NCBI GenBank assembly: GCA_937941095.1
Contig: CALDYJ010000116.1
Coordinates: forward strand, 1 to 39,809
DNA length: 39,809 nt
Reading direction: 5' to 3'
Origin: an uncultured Saprospiraceae bacterium
GTDB taxonomy: Bacteria; Bacteroidota; Bacteroidia; Chitinophagales; Saprospiraceae
Shown one piece after another: positions 25,509 to 33,882 of the stretch. The stretch's first letter is position 1, and every line of letters starts with the position of its first letter. Below the pieces are notes generated by a model. It was not told the DNA's origin. It searched no databases and saw nothing but the letters and a program-made list of their open reading frames with translations. The position numbers and the translations under genes are program-made.

Positions 25509-27137
25509 ATGCTGGCATCAGATCTAAAATATAGCTTCTTCTTTTTATGGTTTTTTTGCCATGCAAATTTTGCAGTCGCTCAATTTAATTTAGTTGGCCA
25601 AGCTTATGAAGTTTCTGATAGTTGTTTTGTTTTGACGGAAAGTGAAAATAATAAAGTTGGAGCTTTTTGGTTTTTGGAAAAAGTAGATTTAAATGAATCT
25701 TTTTCTGTCAAAGCTGAATTGTATTTTGGATCCAATGATGATGGAGCTGACGGAATTGTTTTTGCTTTACAACCCTTGAGCAATAATACAGGAAGTGCAG
25801 GTGGAGGAATCGGTATAGAAGGAGTAAATCCTTCGCTTTTTGTAGAGATGGACACTTGGCAAAACACAGATCGTTCAGATCCTTCCTACGATCATATTTC
25901 TTTAATGAAAAATGGAAGCTTAAATCATAATTCTTCTAATAATATAGTAGGTCCTGTTGCTGCAATGAGTGGAAATGGCAATGTCGAAAATGATGAATAT
26001 TATAAGTTCCAAGTCAATTGGAATAATGAACGACAAATGCTTGATGTGTTCTTTGACTGTAAAAAAGTTTTGACTTATGAAGGCGATCTTATTAATGAAA
26101 TATTTAATGGTGATCCGAAAGTTTTTTGGGGATTCACAGCTGCGACAGGAGGTGCAAGAAATAAGCATATTGTGTGTTTAAAATATGCTAGTTTCGAAAG
26201 CAAGCTAGCCGATGTGGTGCTATGTAGAGGGGGTAAAACTCAACTGAATGCAATCGGTGGAGTAGAATATTTTTGGTCGCCTTCCGAGGGATTAAGTGAG
26301 GACAATATTTCCAACCCCATAGCTTCTCCTTTAGAAACAACTACCTACACGGTAGAAATTGTTGGAGAATGTGGTGAAGTGGTTTTTGACGAAGTAGAAA
26401 TAATAGTTGATGGAAGTCTTACTGATTTGGACATTGGGCCTGATACATCCTTATGTGATTTTGAGGATTTATTTCTCACGGTAGATCTGGAACGAGCAAC
26501 TGCTTATAATTGGTCAAATGGATCAACTGAACAAAGCATAGAAGTTTTTTCATCAGGACTTTATTCAGTAACGGTCACTGTAGATGATGAATGCATAACA
26601 GAAGATTGGATAAAAGTTGAAGTGACCAAATCACCAATTGTTGATTTGGGGACAGATACAATCCTTTGTACTCAATCAACGGAATATATTCTAAGTAATG
26701 GTTTTAATGATGGAGTTTTCATTTGGAATGAAGGGAGCATGGAAGAAACATTAACAGTTAGTAGCCCAGGCTTTTATAGCCTCAATATTGAAAACGATTG
26801 TGGCTCTGCCTTCGATGAGGTATTCATTGACTTTGAAGATTGCAGATCCTTGTACATACCAAATGCTTTTAGTCCTAATGGTGATGGAATTAATGATTTC
26901 TTTCACCTTCATACAGACGGAGATATCATTGAAGCCAAATTATTTAAAATATTTGATAGGTGGGGAACGGAGATCTACTCCAACAATGGTTCAATTATTA
27001 ATGGGAGTGAAGTTCATTGGGATGGAAAATTGAGGAGCCAAGTGCTGCCACCAGACGTCTACCTTTATTTTATTAAAGTCTTATACCGTGATGGAATTGA
27101 AGAACTTTTCTTCGGTGATGTCTCAATAGTTAAATAA
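25509..27137 (+). CDS. Secreted L-type lectin domain protein with type B T9SS (gliding-motility-associated) C terminus
   Basis: 542 residues. The signal peptide ends near FAVAQ (about residue 25). An L-type (legume-like) lectin domain covers about 26-230, with typical segments ADGIVFALQ, SLFVEMDTWQN and FWGFTAATGG. Two or three Ig/PKD-like beta modules follow (about 235-445; each begins near DLGxDTxLC or similar). The end (about 448-542) is the CHU_C/type B T9SS domain: YIPNAFSPNGDGINDFF, FDRWGTEIY and PPDVYLYFIKV. The protein should be exported by T9SS to the surface and may bind glycans. SCFVLTESENNKVGAFW shows the start of the lectin fold. The TSP3-OmpA gene follows after 105 bases. Confidence 0.92.
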   Translation: MLASDLKYSFFFLWFFCHANFAVAQFNLVGQAYEVSDSCFVLTESENNKVGAFWFLEKVDLNESFSVKAELYFGSNDDGADGIVFALQPLSNNTGSAGGGIGIEGVNPSLFVEMDTWQNTDRSDPSYDHISLMKNGSLNHNSSNNIVGPVAAMSGNGNVENDEYYKFQVNWNNERQMLDVFFDCKKVLTYEGDLINEIFNGDPKVFWGFTAATGGARNKHIVCLKYASFESKLADVVLCRGGKTQLNAIGGVEYFWSPSEGLSEDNISNPIASPLETTTYTVEIVGECGEVVFDEVEIIVDGSLTDLDIGPDTSLCDFEDLFLTVDLERATAYNWSNGSTEQSIEVFSSGLYSVTVTVDDECITEDWIKVEVTKSPIVDLGTDTILCTQSTEYILSNGFNDGVFIWNEGSMEETLTVSSPGFYSLNIENDCGSAFDEVFIDFEDCRSLYIPNAFSPNGDGINDFFHLHTDGDIIEAKLFKIFDRWGTEIYSNNGSIINGSEVHWDGKLRSQVLPPDVYLYFIKVLYRDGIEELFFGDVSIVK

Positions 27138-27242
27138 TAAGATCGTTTTTTTATAAATTGCGCTCGATTTAGTTACTTCCTGCTACATATCCAGTCTTTA
27201 ATAGAGGATTAATCATTTAATCCACAGATAAACCTAAATACT

Positions 27243-28136
27243 ATGAGTAATAACTTGTTCGGATTCAAGTCGAAAAAGGAAAGAGATGATTTTTACATAG
27301 CCTTAGTTGTGGTTATTTTATTTTTCCTTCTTTTCTGGTGGATGTTTCTTAAAAATAGTAAACTTGATGTTGATGGTGCGGAGGCATCCTTAAATGGTAT
27401 TGCCACAACAGAAATAACTGATGATAAAGTACTCGATGCAGATGGTGATGGAGTAGCAGATAGCATTGACAACTGTCCAGAAATTGCAGGCGTACCTGAA
27501 AATGATGGTTGTCCAAACGATGCAGATGGAGATGGTATTGCTGATGCAAAAGACAAATGTCCGGATTTAGCTGGGTTAATTGAAAACGGAGGTTGCCCAA
27601 AAGATAGCGATGGAGATGGGGTTTATGATGATAAAGACGCTTGTCCAAACATTTCATGGAACTCTCCTAGTGGTTGCCCACCTGATACTGATGGAGATGG
27701 TGTATTTGATCCAAATGATAAATGTCCAGAAGAAGCAGGTAGTAAGATGAACGATGGTTGTCCAATGATCACAAAAGAAGAAAAAAATTACCTCCTTGAA
27801 ATACAAAACATAGAATTCGTTCGTGGAAAGGCAAACATAAGTCCTAATTCTAAAACTAAGTTGGAAAGATTGGTTCAAATCTTGAACGACAGATCACAAG
27901 CTAGCTTAAGTATACAAGGTCACACTGATAATCAAACCGGTACTGCTGAAGGAAACTTAAAATTATCAAGTAGTCGTGCTAATGCTTGTAAAGCTTTTTT
28001 AATTTCTAAAGGAATTAAAGAGAATAGAATAAATGCAAAAGGTTTTGGTCAAAGTCGCCCACTCAGAAATATTGATCAAAGTACAGAAGCTGGTAGAAAA
28101 AAGAATAGAAGAGTAGAATTCAAAATAAACTATTAA
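27243..28136 (+). CDS. Membrane-anchored TSP3-repeat/OmpA-family peptidoglycan-binding protein
   Basis: 297 residues. One N-terminal membrane span (about 19-36) with no cleavage site suggests an inner-membrane anchor. Next are about five thrombospondin type 3 calcium-binding repeats (DADGDGVADSIDNCP, DADGDGIADAKDKCP, DSDGDGVYDDKDACP and so on; about 65-175). An OmpA-like domain (about 185-297) ends it, with IQGHTDNQTG, LKLSSSRANACKAFL and GRKKNRRVEF, the segments that bind meso-diaminopimelate in peptidoglycan. Unlike standard OmpA/Pal proteins it has no outer-membrane barrel or lipobox. It may bridge the inner membrane and the cell wall, with the TSP3 part as a calcium-stiffened spacer. Confidence 0.9.
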   Translation: MSNNLFGFKSKKERDDFYIALVVVILFFLLFWWMFLKNSKLDVDGAEASLNGIATTEITDDKVLDADGDGVADSIDNCPEIAGVPENDGCPNDADGDGIADAKDKCPDLAGLIENGGCPKDSDGDGVYDDKDACPNISWNSPSGCPPDTDGDGVFDPNDKCPEEAGSKMNDGCPMITKEEKNYLLEIQNIEFVRGKANISPNSKTKLERLVQILNDRSQASLSIQGHTDNQTGTAEGNLKLSSSRANACKAFLISKGIKENRINAKGFGQSRPLRNIDQSTEAGRKKNRRVEFKINY

Positions 28137-28143
28137 TATGTAT

Positions 28144-28184
28144 TACTTGTGCTATTGTTTTTCTTATAAACAATAGCACAAGTA
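28144..28184. terminator. Long hairpin between convergent OmpA-like and thioesterase genes
   Basis: A perfect 17-bp stem (28144-28160 with 28168-28184) and a 7-base loop sit just after the stop of the plus-strand gene and before the end of the minus-strand gene. Neither side has a long T run, so it may be a weak two-way terminator or a 3'-end stabiliser. Confidence 0.6.
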
Positions 28185-28202
28185 TATTCCCATCATTTAA
28201 AC

Positions 28203-29054
28203 TTATCTAAGTCTAATTAAACCTTCTTGAGCTACAGAAGCAACAAGTTTTCCTTCTCTAGTAAATATATTTCCTCGAGTAAATCCTCTAGAATTAGAAG
28301 CACTTGGACTTTCTAATGCATACAATAACCATTCATCTGCTCTAAAGTCACGATGGAACCACATGGCATGATCCAAACTTGCTAATTGTATGTCCTTTAT
28401 CGTAATCTCATGGGGTCTCATTGCTGTAGTTAGTAAATTGTAATCGGAAGCATAGGCTAATATTTCTCGATGCAAATTTGAAGGAGAATCATGACTTATC
28501 TCACCTTTGGCTCTCAACCAAACATGTTGAAACGGTTTGTTTTTTACAGGGCTTAATAAATCAGGAATTTCTACAGGTTTAAATTCTATGGGTCTTTGTC
28601 TCAACATTCTGTGCACTTCTTCAGGAACTGCAGAGCCAAACTTTTGCGCCAATTCTTGATCGGTGATCAAGGCATCAGGATCAGGTACATTAGGCATAGG
28701 AATCATATGTTCTAATCCAGGTTGGCTTTTCTGAAAAGAGGCAGCCATGACAAAAATATCTTTACCATGTTGGACAGCATTTACTCTTCTTGTAGTAAAA
28801 CTTCCCCCATCTCTAGTCCGATCCACATTGTAAATGATAGGAGCGGTGGCATCACCGGCTAGTATAAAATAGGCATGTAAGGAATGCACGGTACGTTCAG
28901 GCTTAACTGTTTTACTAGCTGCATGTAAAGCTTGAGCAAGAACCTGCCCTCCAAATACTCGCTTTGATCCTATTTCTTTGGATTCACCTCTAAAAATGTT
29001 TTGTTCTAGTTGCTCAAGAACAAGGTGTTGTATTAACTCTTCGATTTTACTCAT
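28203..29054 (-). CDS. tesB: Acyl-CoA thioesterase II
   Basis: 283 residues, the usual TesB length, with two hot-dog domains. Recognisable segments are RVFGGQVLAQAL and HSLHAYFILAGD in the first half, DGGSFTTRRV linking, and ASLDHAMWFHRDFRADEWLLY in the second half. The Asp of SLDHAMW, the Thr of the RGFTRGNIF region and the Gln of VAQEGLIR probably form the Asp-Thr-Gln active site known from E. coli TesB. It cleaves acyl-CoA to free fatty acid and CoA in the cytoplasm. It seems to be a single gene; the hairpin at 29126-29161 ends the transcript of the gene before it. Confidence 0.95.
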   Translation of the reverse strand: MSKIEELIQHLVLEQLEQNIFRGESKEIGSKRVFGGQVLAQALHAASKTVKPERTVHSLHAYFILAGDATAPIIYNVDRTRDGGSFTTRRVNAVQHGKDIFVMAASFQKSQPGLEHMIPMPNVPDPDALITDQELAQKFGSAVPEEVHRMLRQRPIEFKPVEIPDLLSPVKNKPFQHVWLRAKGEISHDSPSNLHREILAYASDYNLLTTAMRPHEITIKDIQLASLDHAMWFHRDFRADEWLLYALESPSASNSRGFTRGNIFTREGKLVASVAQEGLIRLR

Positions 29055-29125
29055 CTATCGATTTACGGTTTGAATGAATAACGTTTTATGGAAAGCCTTG
29101 GTTGTGAAATATATGAAGAGAATTA

Positions 29126-29161
29126 AAAAAGAGCTGGCCTTTTTAAAGACCAGCTCTTTTT
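29126..29161 (-). terminator. Intrinsic terminator of the ClpP-fold-like lipoprotein gene
   Basis: Perfect 12-bp arms (29126-29137 with 29150-29161) begin and end in A and T runs, so the hairpin has a T tail on either strand. It lies 15 bases beyond the stop of the minus-strand gene ending at 29177. Confidence 0.88.
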
Positions 29162-29176
29162 AAGGAGTATGATTTG

Positions 29177-29773
29177 CTATTCTTTTAACAAGCCATAATC
29201 GTCGATCAAATCGTCGGTTAGGATAAATAGATCATCAGGACCTGCGGCTTGGATGGAGAAATAATAAAAATCAGAAGCTAATAGAAATTGGATACCCATT
29301 TCAACATAATAATTTAAATATGGGGTATGCACAGAATCTCCAAAATCAAAATCTGTTGCTTCATTTCCTAATTCATCCTCCCAAGATCCGACACCAATTC
29401 TTCCTAGAGGATCTTTAGATCTTTTAACACCAGCAAGAAAGAAGTTTAAGCCTCCTCTGCTAATCAAACCGTCTGACTCAATGTGAGTATTCATATTGTT
29501 GCTTCTTACAAGTCTTGCAGCCTCAAGAGTTTGAGGAGATAGTTCAATTCCAGCACAATTTTTCATTTTGATGTCTTTGACATCTGGATGGTCATCTAAA
29601 AGAGCTTTAAGATCTATTGGTGTATCTGCCGAGATGTTCCCATCCATACTTATGGAATTATCCGGATTTAATTCAAATTGACCGTAATTTGTTGGAAGCG
29701 AATTGTCATCACTACAAGTTAAGAAAGAGGATGCAAAGGCAGTTAAAACAAGAAAAACAAATATATTCTTCAT
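29177..29773 (-). CDS. Putative surface lipoprotein with degenerate ClpP/crotonase-like fold
   Basis: 198 residues. A signal peptide ends at Cys20 (SSFLTC), followed by SDDN, which resembles the acidic lipoprotein export signal that sends Bacteroidota lipoproteins to the surface; the lipobox itself is weak. Residues about 65-195 follow the order of periplasmic Clp-fold serine proteases (COG3904-like): a strand then KNCAGIELSPQTLEAARLVR, a possible nucleophile Ser105 (GLISRGGLNFFLAGVKR), then RIGVGSW, YVEMGI and a closing LTDDLIDDYGL. In those relatives I would expect His in the GVHSW-like segment; here it is Gly129, so proteolysis is doubtful. The fold call rests on remembered pattern and not on a search. 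It has its own terminator and stands alone. Confidence 0.6.
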   Translation of the reverse strand: MKNIFVFLVLTAFASSFLTCSDDNSLPTNYGQFELNPDNSISMDGNISADTPIDLKALLDDHPDVKDIKMKNCAGIELSPQTLEAARLVRSNNMNTHIESDGLISRGGLNFFLAGVKRSKDPLGRIGVGSWEDELGNEATDFDFGDSVHTPYLNYYVEMGIQFLLASDFYYFSIQAAGPDDLFILTDDLIDDYGLLKE

Positions 29774-29980
29774 TTGTAATTTATAATTTATTCTCTTTCA
29801 CTATGTAAACTATAACATAGCCAAAAAGTAATTTACTTATTCTTGGTAATTCGATATCGGTAGAAAATATTAGATTGAGGAGAAGGCGTTCTCATCATTG
29901 AAGATCCAACAAAATAAGAATAATTTTAGTAAAATGCAAAAGATAAATGGTGTCATGAATGCAGCTGATGGCAATCTGAG
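29774..29980. other. Intergenic region, no gene seen
   Basis: 207 bases between two minus-strand genes. It should hold the promoter of the lipoprotein gene, but no good TAnnTTTG match with spacing is visible. A short inverted repeat, CTATG...CATAG (about 29802-29820), is too weak to name. Confidence 0.4.
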
Positions 29981-31057
29981 CTATTGGTTAATGTTGCCTT
30001 TCTTAATCAAATTAAAATTTTGATTAATATGATCAGTATCAATATTATTTAATATGATTTTGTCTGGAATGCTTTTACTTAAAATACTATTCGGATCATT
30101 CAAAAAACTTTCTGGAACAGAAATGTAGGATTGACAAGGCAGATTTTCACTTAAATATAAAATCAATTGTCTGATGCTAATAATATCAAACGTGGTAATG
30201 GTTCCACTGCAATTAACATCTGCGGCAATCTGCTGTACCAGGTTAAAATCTCCGATGCTTAATATGTATTGAGAAATTAAAACCAAGTCAAAAGTAGTCA
30301 GTCCTTCAACAGGATTGTCTTGAGAAACCATTGCAGATACTTCAACGTTCATTCCTTCTTTTATTCCTTCAAAAACAAAAGGATTGTTTGTAGTTAAAAG
30401 GCTAGTATCACCAGTTAGTGCAATAACGATATTTGGACTATTAGGAACAGCTTCCCAGATTTGTCCGTTAGCACTCAAAATAGATCCACCAATTGAATAA
30501 GTAGGCGCTGGAGGTGGCGGCGGAGGCGGTGTTGATATGTTTGCAATTGCTGCATCGATCGAATCTTTCAATACAGGATTCCAAGTAGCAGCATTTCCTG
30601 GTGGACGCATTAAAGTCACTTCGCCTTCCGTATCAAGAATTGCAAAAGTTGGCGTGCTAAAAAAATCACCATAGCTTCCATTGCTGTATTCTGTAAAAAT
30701 ATCTAGTGCCCCTCCATCAGAACCAACGAGCTGAAAATCTATCTCATTTTGAGTTTTGTAATCAGCCATTTTGCTGTTGGTATCGCCGCCCATAATGGTG
30801 ATCTTAAAGAACTCCACGTCTCCATTTCCAGAATCGTAGCTTTCATATAGATCTTTCATGTGTGGAAGATATTGTGTACAAAAAGGACAAGAGATAAACA
30901 TAAATTCTATAAAAACAACCTTATCTTGATCGAGGTAATCTTCATATATTTTAAACACATCACCATCAGAATTGATGAGTTCAAACTCAGGGCTCGTCTG
31001 GGCCTTAAGGCTCAAAAGAGGTAGGATGGAAAAAAGAAAAATTAGATATCTATTCAT
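29981..31057 (-). CDS. Secreted thioredoxin-like protein fused to a dockerin-like module
   Basis: 358 residues. The signal peptide ends near LKAQ (residue 20). A TlpA/redoxin-like thioredoxin domain (about 21-170) has the active-site CPFC at 57-60 and a cis-Pro region (FSTPTFAILD). A run of seven prolines (about 178-184) links it to a beta domain (about 190-255), then to a dockerin type I-like pair of calcium loops: GLTTFDLVLISQYIL and DVNCSGTITTFDIISIRQLIL (about 255-310). The C-terminal 50 residues are not recognised. The CxxC site suggests disulfide exchange outside the cytoplasm. Dockerin-like modules are frequent in secreted Saprospiria proteins without any cellulosome. No T9SS tail is evident, so final location is unclear. 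Confidence 0.82.
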   Translation of the reverse strand: MNRYLIFLFSILPLLSLKAQTSPEFELINSDGDVFKIYEDYLDQDKVVFIEFMFISCPFCTQYLPHMKDLYESYDSGNGDVEFFKITIMGGDTNSKMADYKTQNEIDFQLVGSDGGALDIFTEYSNGSYGDFFSTPTFAILDTEGEVTLMRPPGNAATWNPVLKDSIDAAIANISTPPPPPPPAPTYSIGGSILSANGQIWEAVPNSPNIVIALTGDTSLLTTNNPFVFEGIKEGMNVEVSAMVSQDNPVEGLTTFDLVLISQYILSIGDFNLVQQIAADVNCSGTITTFDIISIRQLILYLSENLPCQSYISVPESFLNDPNSILSKSIPDKIILNNIDTDHINQNFNLIKKGNINQ

Positions 31058-31249
31058 GGCATTGTCTATGGTACTTTTAAGTTAAGGACAACGCAACTAA
31101 TTTAAAAGTTATTAGATATTTTAAATCAAGACAAGAGTGGAATTTAACCCAAATAGGGTAGGGTAAAATGAAAAACGTAAAATGAAAGACTTTAAAAAGG
31201 AAACCTCAATTATCTTTTAAAGGAATAGTCAAAAACGGATAAGTTTTGT
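31058..31249. other. Intergenic region downstream of pgk
   Basis: 192 bases. There are AT-rich stretches and a weak 8-bp A/T-only inverted repeat, but no convincing terminator for pgk or promoter for the thioredoxin-dockerin gene. Confidence 0.35.
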
Positions 31250-32446
31250 TTACTGATTTATGGCTGCGATTCCAGGAAGTTCTTTTCCTTCCAAAAATTC
31301 TAACATAGCACCTCCTCCGGTTGACACATAGGAGACTTGTTCTTGCAGACCAGTTTGGTTAATAGCTGCTACAGAATCTCCTCCTCCAATTAATGAGAAT
31401 GCCCCTTGTGCTGTTGCATACGCTACAGCATGTGCCATCGCTCTAGTACCACTAGCAAAGTTTTCCATTTCAAAAACGCCCATAGGTCCATTCCAAAGAA
31501 TGGTTTTAGAATTTTCAATCACAGAAGCAAAATCATTTTTTGCTTCAGGTCCAATGTCTAATCCCATCCAACCGTCTTCAATTTCCATGCTTGGTGCAAC
31601 TTTAAAAGAAGCATCTTTATCAAACTTATCGGCGATGATAGAATCTTTAGGAAGATGAATTTCAACACCTTTTTCTGCAGCTTGTTTTAATAAGTTTTTA
31701 GCAAGCTCAACCTTGTCTTCTTCAAAAAGAGACTTGCCTATCTTTCCTCCTTGTGCTTTTAAAAAGGTGTAAGCCATGCCACCACCAATAATTAAGTGAT
31801 TAACTTTTTTTAGAAGCTCATCAATCAGCATGATTTTGTCAGAAACTTTTGCTCCACCTACAATTGCAGTAAAGGGTTTGTCAGAAGCATTCAGCACTTT
31901 GGAAGCGTTTTTTATTTCATCCTGCATCAAAAGCCCAAATGATTTTTCTTCTTTCTCAAAAAATTGAGCCACAGTTGCAGTAGAACCATGAGCTCTGTGG
32001 GCTGTACCGAAAGCATCATTTACATACACATCAGCCAATAAAGAAAGTTGTTTAGCGAATTCGAGATCACCTTTTTTTTCTCCTTCATTAAAACGTGTGT
32101 TTTCCAAAAGAAGAACTTCCCCAGGTTTTAAATATTCAGACTTAGTTTTTGCATCGTCTCCGATCGTGTCTTCTGCAAACTGCACTTCTAAATCTAGTTC
32201 TTTACTCAAGTGACTTTGCAGATGCTTCAGGGTGAACTTAGCTGTATCAATGCTGCCATCCGCTTTCAGGTTTTTCATCGGCCTTCCGAGATGAGATGCC
32301 AAAATAATAGCATTATTGTTTTGCAATAATGTTTTTATGGTTGGTAAGGCAGCTTGAATACGTGTGTCATCTGTAATGTTGTATGCTTTGTCCAAAGGCA
32401 CATTAAAATCAACTCGTACTAAAACTTTTTTATTTTGGAATTTCAT
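31250..32446 (-). CDS. pgk: Phosphoglycerate kinase
   Basis: About 398 residues from [19 protein letters not shown] (ATG at 32446), the family's normal length and N terminus; an in-frame ATG at 32482 lies inside the terminator hairpin and would add twelve unrelated residues. Family marks are [59 protein letters not shown] and GGGDSVAA with [14 protein letters not shown]. It converts 1,3-bisphosphoglycerate and ADP to 3-phosphoglycerate and ATP in glycolysis and the reverse in gluconeogenesis. It follows gap, the preceding enzyme of the pathway, but a strong hairpin stands between the two genes. Confidence 0.97.
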   Translation of the reverse strand: MKFQNKKVLVRVDFNVPLDKAYNITDDTRIQAALPTIKTLLQNNNAIILASHLGRPMKNLKADGSIDTAKFTLKHLQSHLSKELDLEVQFAEDTIGDDAKTKSEYLKPGEVLLLENTRFNEGEKKGDLEFAKQLSLLADVYVNDAFGTAHRAHGSTATVAQFFEKEEKSFGLLMQDEIKNASKVLNASDKPFTAIVGGAKVSDKIMLIDELLKKVNHLIIGGGMAYTFLKAQGGKIGKSLFEEDKVELAKNLLKQAAEKGVEIHLPKDSIIADKFDKDASFKVAPSMEIEDGWMGLDIGPEAKNDFASVIENSKTILWNGPMGVFEMENFASGTRAMAHAVAYATAQGAFSLIGGGDSVAAINQTGLQEQVSYVSTGGGAMLEFLEGKELPGIAAINQ

Positions 32447-32458
32447 AATGAAGGATTT

Positions 32459-32466
32459 GAAATATA
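32459..32466 (-). promoter_or_regulatory. Possible -7 box before pgk
   Basis: The minus strand reads TATATTTC, one mismatch from TAnnTTTG, 12 bases before the pgk ATG. It could provide transcription independent of the terminator at 32470-32497, but any -33 element would overlap that hairpin. Weak call. Confidence 0.25.
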
Positions 32467-32469
32467 AAA

Positions 32470-32497
32470 AAGCACTCTTCAATTATGAAGAGTGCTT
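32470..32497 (-). terminator. Intrinsic terminator between gap and pgk
   Basis: A perfect 12-bp stem (32470-32481 with 32486-32497), a 4-base loop and a run of T on the minus strand. It begins 10 bases after the gap stop. It should limit or end gap transcription before pgk. Confidence 0.9.
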
Positions 32498-32507
32498 GAT
32501 AAGCGAA

Positions 32508-33650
32508 TTATTTTTTAGCTGCTTTTTTCTTTCTAACTGTCGTGCTCTTACGAGTAGTAGCTTTTTTAGGATTCGTTTTTCTTGTTGCTCTTTTCGCGGT
32601 CGCTTTCTTTGCAGTAGCCTTACGCTTTGTAGCTTTTCTCTTAGTAGCTTTGCCTGATGCAATGGTGCTACACAAATCTGCAAGTCTTGCAGAGTAACCA
32701 GCTTCATTATCGTACCAACTTACTACTTTCAACATTGGGCCATTGACAGAAGTCATCAAAGAATCAAAAATAGAAGAGTGTGGATTTCTGATGATGTCTG
32801 AAGAAACAATAGGGTCTTCTTGATATTCTAAGATTCCTTTCATTGCACCATTTGCCGCTCTCTTAAATTTATTATTTACAGCCTGCTCTGTTGTTGGTTT
32901 ATTCAATAATACATTTAACTCGATCATAGATCCGGTAACAACTGGTACTCTAACTGCTATTGCATCTAATTTGCCTTGCACTGCAGGAATTACTTTTCCA
33001 ACTGCTGCCGCTGCTCCTGTAGATGTAGGTACGATATTCATAGCTGCTGCTCTTGCTCTCCTTAAATCACTGTGAGGAGCATCCTGAATTCTTTGATCTG
33101 AAGTGTAGGCATGTGTTGTCGTCATTGCACCAACATTGATTCCCCAGTTATCGTTTATAATTTTTATGACAGGTGCTAGGCAGTTTGTGGTACATGAAGC
33201 ATTTGAAAACACATTTGCTCTTCTGTCTAGTTCATCATCATTTACACCTAATACAATGGTTTGTATTCCTTCTCCTTTTCCTGGGGCAGAAATGACAACA
33301 TCTTTGGCACCAGCTTTTAAATGTTTTGCTGCACCATCTTTAGTTCTGAAGTGACCAGTACATTCTAAAACCAAATCAACTTTTAATTTTTTCCAAGGAA
33401 GTTTTCCAGGATCTCTTTGAGAGAATGCATGAATTTTTTTTCTGTTGACAGTAATTGATTCTTTGTCGAAACTTACTTTACCATCAAAGGCACCTTGTAC
33501 AGAATCGTATTTAAGTAAGTGTGCTAAAGTACCGTTATCGGTAAGATCATTAATCGCCACTACTTCAATGTTTCTTTTTTTGAGGAGGTTTCTGAAAGTT
33601 AGTCTACCTATTCTTCCAAAACCATTAATTGCTACTTTTTTCTTAGCCAT
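32508..33650 (-). CDS. gap: NAD-type glyceraldehyde-3-phosphate dehydrogenase with lysine-rich C-terminal tail
   Basis: 380 residues; GAPDH is usually about 335. Residues 1-334 are a complete enzyme: the Rossmann start AINGFGRIGR, Asp35 in AINDLTD (favouring NAD), catalytic Cys153 in SNASCTTNC, and the end WYDNEAGYSARLADLC. It oxidises glyceraldehyde 3-phosphate to 1,3-bisphosphoglycerate. Residues 335-380 are an unrelated tail of ATKRK/ATAKK-like pentads with 22 Lys or Arg in 46 residues and no acidic residue, like histone H1 or bacterial HU tails. The frame runs straight through, so this is not a frameshift. The tail could bind nucleic acid, polyphosphate or membrane. Transcribed from a strong TACCTTTGCGC promoter and followed by a terminator, then pgk. 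Confidence 0.96.
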   Translation of the reverse strand: MAKKKVAINGFGRIGRLTFRNLLKKRNIEVVAINDLTDNGTLAHLLKYDSVQGAFDGKVSFDKESITVNRKKIHAFSQRDPGKLPWKKLKVDLVLECTGHFRTKDGAAKHLKAGAKDVVISAPGKGEGIQTIVLGVNDDELDRRANVFSNASCTTNCLAPVIKIINDNWGINVGAMTTTHAYTSDQRIQDAPHSDLRRARAAAMNIVPTSTGAAAAVGKVIPAVQGKLDAIAVRVPVVTGSMIELNVLLNKPTTEQAVNNKFKRAANGAMKGILEYQEDPIVSSDIIRNPHSSIFDSLMTSVNGPMLKVVSWYDNEAGYSARLADLCSTIASGKATKRKATKRKATAKKATAKRATRKTNPKKATTRKSTTVRKKKAAKK

Positions 33651-33685
33651 GTTCTGAATTAAATGAATGAATTTTAAATTTTGCG

Positions 33686-33693
33686 CAAAGGTA
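33686..33693 (-). promoter_or_regulatory. -7 element TACCTTTG of the gap promoter
   Basis: The minus strand reads TACCTTTGCGC, an exact -7 box 35 bases before the gap start codon. ATTC sits at the -33 position, a partial match. The box and its next three bases equal those before S16. Confidence 0.7.
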
Positions 33694-33830
33694 GTATTTT
33701 TTTGCTATTAGAATCGTGTTTGTTTGTTCTAAAAGGGTATATGGATTATTGTAATCTTTGGAAATACGGTTGAACGTTTTAATCGAAGCTTTGATTTTTT
33801 TGAATGATATGTTGAAGAGGGGTATTTAAA

Positions 33831-33863
33831 TAAAAAAAGGGCAGCAAATAAATTGCTGCCCTT
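33831..33863 (-). terminator. Intrinsic terminator of the DUF1508 gene
   Basis: A perfect GC-containing 11-bp stem (33837-33847 with 33853-33863) with a 5-base loop. On the minus strand it ends in a run of seven or more T. It starts 19 bases after the stop at 33883. Confidence 0.92.
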
Positions 33864-33882
33864 GAGAGTTAATCTTTTATTT

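Noticed and set aside
28144..28184. The long perfect hairpin after the OmpA-like gene as an attachment site or mobile-element end
   Set aside because: There is no integrase, transposase or target duplication nearby; its place between convergent gene ends fits a terminator-like role.
32508..32648. GAPDH tail as a frameshift or lost stop codon
   Set aside because: The tail is a designed-looking pentad repeat ending in its own TAA, followed at once by a terminator; out-of-frame readings give a less ordered product.
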